From NCBI GenBank assembly GCA_003644325.1, contig QNCA01000108.1:1-5832 (forward strand): a stretch of DNA of 5,832 nucleotides. The letters run 5' to 3'. Positions 1 through 4,860 of the stretch are shown here, in pieces (position 1 is the stretch's first letter; each line of letters opens with the position of its first letter). The translations under genes and the position numbers were made by a program. The notes beneath the pieces are model-generated. The model worked only from the letters and a program-made list of their open reading frames with translations, was not told the DNA's origin and searched no databases. Source of the stretch: Planctomycetota bacterium. Its GTDB lineage: Bacteria > Planctomycetota > B129-G9.

Positions 1-53
1 ACGGAGCCGTTCCGACCTTGTCGGAACGGATCGTAGATTGGTGACTGTCACCG
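1..53 (+). repeat. Structured intergenic repeat, second copy (cut by window edge)
   Basis: ACGGAGCCG (1-9) and CGGATCGTAGA (27-37) match the minus strand of 4762-4799 exactly and frame a 9-bp perfect stem, CCGTTCCGA/TCGGAACGG (7-15 with 21-29, loop 16-20). The stem sequence differs from the other copy at four base pairs yet still pairs fully. It is followed by the palindrome GGTGACTGTCACC (40-52), the same core as in the 83-bp element at 1258-1340. The element starts outside the window and its right end cannot be placed. It lies in the opposite orientation to the 4711-4844 copy, downstream of the L,D-transpeptidase. Confidence 0.65.
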
Positions 54-181
54 TAAGATGTTATGAAACAGCAGATTATAATCAAGCACCCACCATCATC
101 CAGAAAAAGTCAGTCAACTTGAGCAGTTACCATCCCAAGTCCGTGAAATCAGTGGTAAAAAAAGGCTGCACGGGTGGGGCG
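54..181. other. Non-coding region downstream of the L,D-transpeptidase
   Basis: No supported gene. The only terminator-like signal on the minus strand is a run of seven T (163-157) after GCGCCCCACCCGTGCAGCC, where at best a four-pair stem with one G-T pair forms, so an intrinsic terminator is doubtful. GATTATAATC (74-83) is a short AT-rich palindrome containing TATAAT on both strands without a matching -35 box. Confidence 0.5.
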
Positions 182-1159
182 CTACTCCTGGACTATTACG
201 CGGGAATACCGTGGTACGAGCAGGTCGTACAATTCTTCCACGTCCTTATTGCGCATGCGTATGCAGCCCCGGGAGACGGCCTCGCCCAGCGGTTTATCGT
301 CGTCGGCGACGCTGCGCCCGTGTATGCCTATGCTTGTGTCGCCCACCCGGTCGCCGACCAGTTTTATCCATCGCGTGCCGAGCGCGAAACCCGCATCCCC
401 CGGGCGAAATACCTCGCCCGTGTCCGGGTCCGTCCAGGAAAACGTCGGCATCCCGTCCGACATCTTGTCCCTCACGACATACCTGTCCACCGGAGTTTGG
501 CGGCCGGCCTTGCCGACGCTGACCGGGTAGTCCTTGTAATAGTATTCGCCGTGGAAGACGTACAGGCGCCTGTCGCTTAAATCGACCACGGCGTGGAAGG
601 GCCCGTGGACCACTTTTATCCTTCTGCCCGCCCGCACTACGTTCGGGTTCGGTATGCCGTTGAGTTTGGCGAGGTATTGATACGTTATCCTGTACTTTCC
701 GGCGATTCTGCTCAGGAGGTCGTCCACGCGGCAGTAAGACTGCCCGTCGAAGACCCGTGATACGTCGCCGTATATCACCCTGTTGAGCGGACGCAGTTTG
801 TCGCGGAGCGTATCAAGAACGGCCGCGCGGTCCGCGACCGGCTCGCCCTCAAGAATGATGCGTTTTAACGCCTCGGAGTATTTCTTTCTGGCGCCCTCTA
901 TGCCGCCTGCTTCGGCCAGCGAGTCCCCCTCCGCGATCAGCCGGGTGACCTCGCCTCCCGCCGGTTCTGCGGGCGGGCCGTGCGGACCTTCCGGCGCATG
1001 CCCTTTGGATTCGCCTTCCCCTATTGACGGGTTTTCGGCCCGCAGCGAAGGCGAGTTACCTTCGCCGCCGGTCTCTTTCCCGCGCATTTTGCCGAAGACC
1101 ATGTACGCCGCCGCGCCGAGGATGCAAAGAACGCAAATAAACAGAACCGCCTTTTTCAT
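182..1159 (-). CDS. Membrane-anchored LysM / L,D-transpeptidase (YkuD)
   Basis: A 325-residue envelope protein predicted to form or edit 3-3 peptidoglycan cross-links, or to attach proteins to peptidoglycan. Residues 3-22 are a single hydrophobic helix after MKK, acting as a signal anchor or signal peptide; there is no clear lipobox. Residues 25-70 are a Gly/Glu/Pro-rich linker. Residues 71-125 look like a TPR-like helical pair (GDSLAEAGGIEGARKKYSEA). A LysM-like module lies at about 142-184 (DDLLSRIAGKYRITYQYLAKLNG ends its conserved core). The YkuD catalytic domain covers 189-324, with GIHG (His280) and SRGCIRM (Ser296, Cys299, Arg301), the H...S-R-G-C-I-R signature, so it should be active. 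The ATG at 1159 is chosen over 1189 because GGGAGGGGAG stands just upstream. It has its own likely promoter and is separated from the epimerase by 190 bases, so its link to the polysaccharide genes is loose. Confidence 0.93.
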   Translation of the reverse strand: MKKAVLFICVLCILGAAAYMVFGKMRGKETGGEGNSPSLRAENPSIGEGESKGHAPEGPHGPPAEPAGGEVTRLIAEGDSLAEAGGIEGARKKYSEALKRIILEGEPVADRAAVLDTLRDKLRPLNRVIYGDVSRVFDGQSYCRVDDLLSRIAGKYRITYQYLAKLNGIPNPNVVRAGRRIKVVHGPFHAVVDLSDRRLYVFHGEYYYKDYPVSVGKAGRQTPVDRYVVRDKMSDGMPTFSWTDPDTGEVFRPGDAGFALGTRWIKLVGDRVGDTSIGIHGRSVADDDKPLGEAVSRGCIRMRNKDVEELYDLLVPRYSRVIVQE

Positions 1160-1160
1160 G

Positions 1161-1170
1161 CTCCCCTCCC
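1161..1170 (-). promoter_or_regulatory. Strong Shine-Dalgarno deciding the L,D-transpeptidase start
   Basis: The minus strand reads GGGAGGGGAGC directly before the ATG at 1159, an unusually purine-rich ribosome site. The upstream in-frame ATG codons at 1189 and 1183 have no comparable site, and the hydrophobic anchor begins right after MKK. Both facts fix the start at 1159. Confidence 0.8.
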
Positions 1171-1225
1171 GATATGATTCCATCAGCATGATTCAAGAAC
1201 GTAAACGGTGTCCCATGGTAACTGC

Positions 1226-1253
1226 ATTTTACCACGCCGCATTCGAATTGCAA
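1226..1253 (-). promoter_or_regulatory. Sigma-70-like promoter for the L,D-transpeptidase gene
   Basis: The minus strand has TTGCAA (1253-1248, 4 of 6 to TTGACA), a 16-base spacer, and TAAAAT (1231-1226, 5 of 6 to TATAAT) preceded by TGG, an extended -10. Transcription would begin near 1219 and give a leader of about 60 bases before the ATG at 1159. The promoter abuts the palindromic insertion at 1258-1340: the TTG of the -35 box lies in the flanking direct repeat. It matches consensus well for a GC-rich region, but it is only a sequence match. Confidence 0.5.
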
Positions 1254-1257
1254 GAGT
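1251..1257. repeat. Left copy of CAAGAGT direct repeat (putative target-site duplication)
   Basis: CAAGAGT is repeated exactly at 1341-1347, just outside the two ends of the palindromic element. The base before each copy is also G. Removing the element and one copy would rejoin the epimerase stop region directly to the -35 box of the downstream promoter. Confidence 0.55.
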
Positions 1258-1340
1258 CGGGAGCATGTAAGAAATCCTGGGCGCTGCCGGCACGGTGACA
1301 GTCACCGGTGCGGCCTTTCCAAGATTCTTACATGCTCCCG
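1258..1340. mobile_element. 83-bp MITE-like palindromic element with flanking direct repeat
   Basis: The ends are perfect 16-bp inverted repeats, CGGGAGCATGTAAGAA at 1258-1273 and its complement at 1325-1340. Inner parts also pair imperfectly (AATCCTGG against CCAAGATT), and the centre is the palindrome CGGTGACAGTCACCG (1293-1307). The same heptamer CAAGAGT flanks the element at 1251-1257 and 1341-1347; the match is 8 bp (GCAAGAGT) if the last element base is counted in it. This looks like a target-site duplication. It encodes nothing. It lies between the epimerase stop and the L,D-transpeptidase promoter. When transcribed from the epimerase side it would form a long hairpin, but no U-tract follows, so it is not a standard terminator. 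Its right half is related to the repeat at 4711-4844. Confidence 0.6.
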
Positions 1341-1347
1341 CAAGAGT
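1341..1347. repeat. Right copy of CAAGAGT direct repeat (putative target-site duplication)
   Basis: Partner of the copy at 1251-1257. It sits two bases beyond the epimerase stop codon (1350-1352), so the insertion landed in the first non-coding bases after that gene. Confidence 0.55.
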
Positions 1348-1349
1348 TC

Positions 1350-2312
1350 TTACTCCCGGTGTTCCCGGTACCATTTCGCGAAACGGGCGATGCCGTCTTC
1401 TATCTTGACACGCGGGCGGTAGCCCAGCATGCGGCGGGCCTTTTCGACGTCGGCGTATGTGCGGCGGACGTCGCCGGGCTGCGAGGGCAGGCGTTCAATT
1501 TCGGCCTTTTTGTCAAGGGCTTCTTCAATCAAAGAAACAAGCCGTGCCAGCGGAACCGGATTGGAATCGCCCAGGTTGTAAATCTCGAATCCGCGATGGC
1601 GCTCGATTACCGAGATGACGCCGTCGATGATGTCGTCTATGTAGGTGTAGTCCCTCTCCGAGGCGCCGTCGCCGAAGAGAGGCACCGCTTCGCCGCGGCT
1701 TATGAGGCGGGTGAATTTGCGTATGGCCATCTCCGGCCGCTGGCGCGGGCCGTAAACGGTGAAGAACCGCAGACAGGCGATGTCGATATTATAGAGGTGG
1801 TGGTACGAGTGGCAGACGAGTTCCGCGGCGCGCTTGGTCGCCGCATACGGGCTGACAGGGTTATCGACGGGGTCGGATTCCGAGAAGGGAACCTTCTCAT
1901 TGTCCCCGTACACCGAGGATGATGAGGCGAAGACGAATCGCTTTATTCCGTGGCCGATGGCGGCGTCGAGCAGGCGCGAGGTGCCGACGACGTTGACGTC
2001 GCAGTAGAGCGGGGCCTGTTTGAGCGAGGGTCTCACGCCGGCGCGCGCGGCCAGGTGGACGACCATGTCGAAGCGGGCGTTATCGAAGATCCGCCCCAGC
2101 AGTTCGGCGTCGCGTATGTCCCCTTCGACCAGGCTGTAAGAGGGGTTCGCCAGGTGCGGTGCGACGTTTGCGCGCTTGAGCGCGGGGTCATAATAATCGT
2201 TGAAGTCGTCCAGTACGGTAACACTGCATTGCATCGAGAGCAGTCGTTCGGCCAGGTGCGAGCCTATGAAGCCGGCGCCGCCGGTAACGAGAATCCTTCC
2301 GGGAAATGTCAT
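1350..2312 (-). CDS. NAD-dependent sugar-nucleotide epimerase (UDP-glucuronate 4-epimerase-like SDR)
   Basis: A 320-residue extended short-chain dehydrogenase/reductase, complete by family length. It shows the NAD-binding motif TGGAGFIGSHL (10-20, GxxGxxG), the acidic end of beta-2 in VLDDFNDYYDP (33-43), HLAARAGVR (86-94), the active-site serine region SSSSVYG (130-136) and the catalytic pair Tyr156/Lys160 in SPYAATK. FFTVYGPRQRPEMAI (183-197) and FGDGASERDYTYIDD (213-227) bind the sugar nucleotide. DDFNDYYDP and RPEMAI resemble UDP-glucuronate 4-epimerases, which make UDP-galacturonate, but UDP-glucose 4-epimerases and related dehydratases are close relatives, so substrate specificity is inferred. 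The cytosolic product would feed the neighbouring glycosyltransferase. The ATG at 2312 is chosen because the Rossmann motif begins a few residues later; no convincing Shine-Dalgarno precedes it, and an in-frame GTG at 2324 is an alternative. Confidence 0.9.
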   Translation of the reverse strand: MTFPGRILVTGGAGFIGSHLAERLLSMQCSVTVLDDFNDYYDPALKRANVAPHLANPSYSLVEGDIRDAELLGRIFDNARFDMVVHLAARAGVRPSLKQAPLYCDVNVVGTSRLLDAAIGHGIKRFVFASSSSVYGDNEKVPFSESDPVDNPVSPYAATKRAAELVCHSYHHLYNIDIACLRFFTVYGPRQRPEMAIRKFTRLISRGEAVPLFGDGASERDYTYIDDIIDGVISVIERHRGFEIYNLGDSNPVPLARLVSLIEEALDKKAEIERLPSQPGDVRRTYADVEKARRMLGYRPRVKIEDGIARFAKWYREHRE

Positions 2313-2328
2313 GTCATCCGTCACGCGC

Positions 2329-2359
2329 AATATAACCCAGGGGGGGCGAACCCCGTCAA
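2329..2359 (-). promoter_or_regulatory. Weak candidate promoter before the epimerase
   Basis: In the 50-base gap the minus strand has TTGACG (2359-2354) and TATATT (2334-2329), each 5 of 6 to consensus but 19 bases apart, longer than the preferred 17. A start near 2322 would leave only about ten bases before the ATG at 2312, which has no Shine-Dalgarno, so a near-leaderless message is possible. A GGGG-TTCG-CCCC hairpin (2354-2343) lies in the spacer. Chance occurrence is a real alternative. Confidence 0.25.
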
Positions 2360-2362
2360 GTG

Positions 2363-3055
2363 TTACTTGAAGAAGCGGAACTTGATGATGTGCCAGACGG
2401 CGGCGAGGCCGTCGCGCCATGAAATCTTTTTGCCCTCCGAGTAGTCGCGGCCGTAATATGAAATGGGTACCTCGTAAATGCGACAGCCCATCCGGGCGAC
2501 CTTCGCGGTGAGTTCCGGCTCCACGCCGAAACGCTTTGACCTGATGTTTATCTTCCTGACGACATCGGTCCTGAAGACCTTGTAGCAGGTCTCCATGTCG
2601 GTCAGGTTGAGGTTCGTGAGCATGTTGGAGAAGAGGGTAAGCAATCTGTTGCCGATGTAGTGCCAGAAGAGGAGCACGCGGTGCGTCCCTCCGGCGAAAC
2701 GCGTGCCGTACACCACGTCGGCCTTGCCTTCGGCTATGGGCGCCACGAGGACGGGGTATTCCCGGGGGTCATATTCCAGGTCGGCGTCCTGAACGATGAC
2801 GACGTCTCCGGTCACCCGTGCGAAGCCGGTCTTCAGCGCGGAACCTTTGCCCCCGTTTTTTTCGTGCCCGAACACGCGCACCTCGGGATGGTTGACGCCG
2901 TCCAGGGCCTCCCGGGTGCCGTCGGTGGAGCCGTCATCGACGACGATTATCTCGCTGATCATTCCCGTGGCGCGGACGCGCTCGATGACTTCGAGCACGG
3001 TATCCTTTTCATTATAAACGGGTATAACCACAGAGATGCGGAGGTCCTTTTTCAT
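2363..3055 (-). CDS. Family 2 glycosyltransferase (polyprenyl-phosphate sugar transferase-like)
   Basis: A 230-residue GT-A fold enzyme that should transfer a sugar from a nucleotide donor, probably to a polyprenyl phosphate or a lipid-linked glycan at the cytoplasmic membrane face. The N-terminus [10 protein letters not shown] (8-17) and [10 protein letters not shown] (38-47) form the nucleotide-binding region, and QDADLEYDP (89-97) holds the metal-binding DxD-type motif. Later blocks [11 protein letters not shown] (152-162), [12 protein letters not shown] (175-186) and [17 protein letters not shown] (200-216) are typical of the dolichyl-phosphate mannosyltransferase-like branch. There are no C-terminal membrane helices, so it is a short, probably non-processive member. 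The start at 3055 is the first ATG giving the canonical N-terminus. GAGGA lies ten bases upstream and overlaps the ligase TGA, with only 13 bases between the two genes, implying one mRNA and translational coupling. Donor and acceptor sugars cannot be told from sequence. Confidence 0.9.
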   Translation of the reverse strand: MKKDLRISVVIPVYNEKDTVLEVIERVRATGMISEIIVVDDGSTDGTREALDGVNHPEVRVFGHEKNGGKGSALKTGFARVTGDVVIVQDADLEYDPREYPVLVAPIAEGKADVVYGTRFAGGTHRVLLFWHYIGNRLLTLFSNMLTNLNLTDMETCYKVFRTDVVRKINIRSKRFGVEPELTAKVARMGCRIYEVPISYYGRDYSEGKKISWRDGLAAVWHIIKFRFFK

Positions 3056-3071
3056 CCCCGGATATTCCTCA
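3056..3071 (-). promoter_or_regulatory. Coupled stop / ribosome binding site for the glycosyltransferase
   Basis: The minus strand reads TGAGGA, so the ligase stop TGA (3071-3069) overlaps GAGGA (3070-3066). Ten bases later comes the glycosyltransferase ATG at 3055. Ribosomes ending the ligase would be well placed to start the next gene, which supports one operon. Confidence 0.55.
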
Positions 3072-4562
3072 ATATCCCGTCCCGCCGGCGGCGACTTCCC
3101 GGGGCCGGCGCGCCGCCGCGCCCTGTCGCATGCCGGACATTCTCCTGGCGAAAGCCAACCTGGTCCGCTGCAGTTGCCTTGCCTGTGCCTCAAGCAGGTA
3201 CGTGCAGGCGACTATCATCCCCGCAAACGTCCAGAACATGTAACTGATGAATACGGCCCGGAAAACAAACTCGAAGGCGCTCTCAATGCAGACGTGCAAC
3301 ATGCCGCACGCCAGGCCTATGGAAAGAATTTTAAGCGGCGGGCTCAGGTTCTGGCGGTAAAGACGCCAGGCCATCTGGAACACGCGGCCGATCGCAGCCA
3401 GGAACGCCAGAAGGCCGAGAATCCCCACCTCGCAAAGCGTCAGCAGGTACAGATTGTGCTGCTCGGCACGGTGATGCCGGTATCTGTCCTCCAACATTAT
3501 CTCTATCGGAAAGGAATTTATGCCGTTTCCGATTGCCAGGTTCTTCTGGGCGATCTCCCAACCGATCTTCAACAGCGCTATCCTGGAGGCGGTGGATGCC
3601 TCGGCCTCCTTGGAGTGGGTGGTGAACCGCGCCATGATGCGGTCCCAGTACTTGTAGGCAACGAAGATACCCCCCGCGCCCATAACCAGGATGAGCGCCG
3701 CTATCCTGACGGCATGCAGGCGTCGCACGCTGAGCACCAGCGCCGCCCCCGCGATGATACAGGATATCGCCATGGATATCAAGCCCGCCCGTGATACCGT
3801 CTTTATCATTACGGTGATGCCCGCGATGAAGAGCGCCGCCAGTACCCACGGCAACACCCCTCCCCTCTTCTGGCCCAGCATGAGCACCAGTATCACAGGC
3901 ATGAGCATGCCCAGGAACATCGCCAGGCTGTTTGAATGCCCCACGGTCCCTCGCGTGCGGTGATAACTGTGCAGAACGTACTGCTGATGAAGCGCGGCCA
4001 GCGTCTCTACGACGATGATCAGCATGAACGCCACCAGCATCATGCGGATTTCCCTGCCGGACTGAATGAAGTTGACCATCACCCAGAAGACGAGGAAGCC
4101 CTTGACGATGTTCGCCAACTCGAAGATTCCGTAGGCGTAGGCCGGGTTGACAAAGCCGACGGGGGCGTAGGAGAGCATGCTTGTGAGGGAGATCGCAGCC
4201 AGGCCGATATAGGCCAGGTAGGGTCCCGCGCCGCGGAACCAGAGCCGCGGCCGCCGCCGGCCCGAAGCCAGCAGGATGCCCAGCGCCAGGCTGATCAGAA
4301 AGAGGTCTGCCAGTGTAAAATACAGACCCCTGCCGCTGGCCACACCTCGGAAGTTCACGTCCACAAAAAAATGTATATCCTGATTGGGAAAAACTATGGA
4401 TACTATGAATCCGAAGACGAATATCTTCTTGACGACGTCGGACCATGCCACAAAGATCCCGCCCAGTACGGAAAGGAACAACGCCGAAAAAAAGATGGCC
4501 TCTCTATTCTCGGTCAGGAACCGGCTGATCGAAAGCAGGTTGACAGGCATACCGGGGGGCAT
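3069..4562 (-). CDS. O-antigen ligase/polymerase family membrane protein (Wzy_C)
   Basis: Predicted 497-residue inner-membrane protein with roughly a dozen hydrophobic segments (for example near residues 22-38, 44-58, 80-98, 152-166, 172-190, 207-229, 236-252, 284-302, 372-392 and 434-454). Proteins of the WaaL/Wzy superfamily transfer or polymerise undecaprenyl-linked glycans on the periplasmic face. Family hallmarks seen are [12 protein letters not shown] (206-217), TVSRAGL (255-261), then a larger hydrophilic loop at about 303-368 with [14 protein letters not shown] and GNGINSFP (345-352), ending in EQHNLYL (367-373, the usual conserved histidine) and [10 protein letters not shown]. The tail after about 456 is rich in Arg and Ala and probably cytoplasmic. 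The start at 4562 is chosen because CGGAG lies six bases upstream. The frame extends to a GTG at 4643 with no good ribosome site, and an ATG at 4550 is also possible. Ligase and polymerase cannot be separated by motif; the EPS-like setting slightly favours a Wzy-type polymerase. Confidence 0.88.
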   Translation of the reverse strand: MPPGMPVNLLSISRFLTENREAIFFSALFLSVLGGIFVAWSDVVKKIFVFGFIVSIVFPNQDIHFFVDVNFRGVASGRGLYFTLADLFLISLALGILLASGRRRPRLWFRGAGPYLAYIGLAAISLTSMLSYAPVGFVNPAYAYGIFELANIVKGFLVFWVMVNFIQSGREIRMMLVAFMLIIVVETLAALHQQYVLHSYHRTRGTVGHSNSLAMFLGMLMPVILVLMLGQKRGGVLPWVLAALFIAGITVMIKTVSRAGLISMAISCIIAGAALVLSVRRLHAVRIAALILVMGAGGIFVAYKYWDRIMARFTTHSKEAEASTASRIALLKIGWEIAQKNLAIGNGINSFPIEIMLEDRYRHHRAEQHNLYLLTLCEVGILGLLAFLAAIGRVFQMAWRLYRQNLSPPLKILSIGLACGMLHVCIESAFEFVFRAVFISYMFWTFAGMIVACTYLLEAQARQLQRTRLAFARRMSGMRQGAAARRPREVAAGGTGY

Positions 4563-4572
4563 CTCAGGCTCC
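4563..4572 (-). promoter_or_regulatory. Ribosome binding site supporting the ligase start
   Basis: GGAG (4572-4569) stands six bases before the ATG at 4562. The longer open frame back to the GTG at 4643 has no comparable site, and the residues in that extension (Arg/Trp-rich) do not look like the start of a membrane transporter-type protein. Confidence 0.55.
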
Positions 4573-4710
4573 GTCCACAGCAGGTACAGGCGACCGTGCC
4601 CTCGCCACAGCCCTCGCCATCGGCGATTCGGAGGGCGGAGCACGTCCGTTTGTTAACACACACCATCGCAATCAGCCTCAATCATGATCTCTCGCACGCG
4701 GCGCGCTATC
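4563..4710. other. Ligase leader region between structured repeat and start codon
   Basis: About 148 bases without a supported gene. It contains a 10-bp direct repeat GCCCTCGCCA (4598-4607 and 4610-4619, period 12) and the palindrome TGTTAACA (4651-4658). No promoter close to consensus was found on the minus strand, so the ligase is probably transcribed from upstream of the kinase through the structured repeat. Confidence 0.4.
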
Positions 4711-4844
4711 GGGTGCATGCAAGGATCACGGGTGACTGCCTTGCACGGCCCGTACGGGCCGTCTACGATCCGCCCCCGGCACATCGGGGGCGGCTCCGTA
4801 ATGACGCCGGTCACCGGTGCGGTCCGGCGCAAGGTCTTGCACCC
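4711..4844 (-). repeat. Structured intergenic repeat, long form (multi-hairpin element)
   Basis: A 134-base non-coding element between the BY-kinase stop and the ligase. It is bounded by inverted GGGTGCA / TGCACCC (4711-4717, 4838-4844). Read on the minus strand it offers four hairpins in series: CGCCGG/CCGGCG (4829-4824 with 4810-4805) around CACCGGTG; a 9-bp stem CCGCCCCCG/CGGGGGCGG (4793-4785 with 4778-4770); the perfect 16-bp palindrome CGGCCCGTACGGGCCG (4761-4746); and TGCAAGG/CCTTGCA (4745-4739 with 4724-4718). The second stem is framed by ACGGAGCCG and CGGATCGTAGA, exactly as at window positions 1-37. The 13-mer at 4810-4822 is identical to 1301-1313. The element begins about 16 bases after the kinase stop codon. 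No flanking direct repeat was found. It could be a REP/MITE-type element or a structured RNA. Confidence 0.65.
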
Positions 4845-4860
4845 TGCAGCGACCGGCCCG

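Noticed and set aside
74..83. Perfect TATAAT in GATTATAATC as a promoter
   Set aside because: No acceptable -35 box at 15-19 bases on either strand and no gene positioned to use it within the window.
38..580. Plus-strand open frame of 180 codons overlapping the L,D-transpeptidase
   Set aside because: Antisense to a gene with clear catalytic motifs; the translation has no recognisable domain and begins inside the repeat.
1258..1340. The long palindrome as an intrinsic terminator
   Set aside because: No U-tract on either strand after the stem, and the flanking direct repeats fit an insertion better.
1183..1374. Minus-strand 63-codon frame spanning the epimerase-transpeptidase gap
   Set aside because: It crosses the palindromic insertion and the promoter, and its composition reflects the repeat.
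3331..4446. Long minus-strand frame of 371 codons within the ligase
   Set aside because: Shadow frame of the ligase in GC-rich DNA; it lacks the hydrophobic periodicity and family motifs seen in the true frame.
4566..4574. ACGGAGCC before the ligase start as another copy of the repeat's ACGGAGCCG flank
   Set aside because: Only eight bases match, no stem or CGGATCGTAGA follows, and the GGAG is explained as the ribosome binding site.
4598..4619. Two GCCCTCGCCA units as the start of a repeat array
   Set aside because: Only two units with a 2-base spacer; there is no CRISPR-like spacing or further copies.
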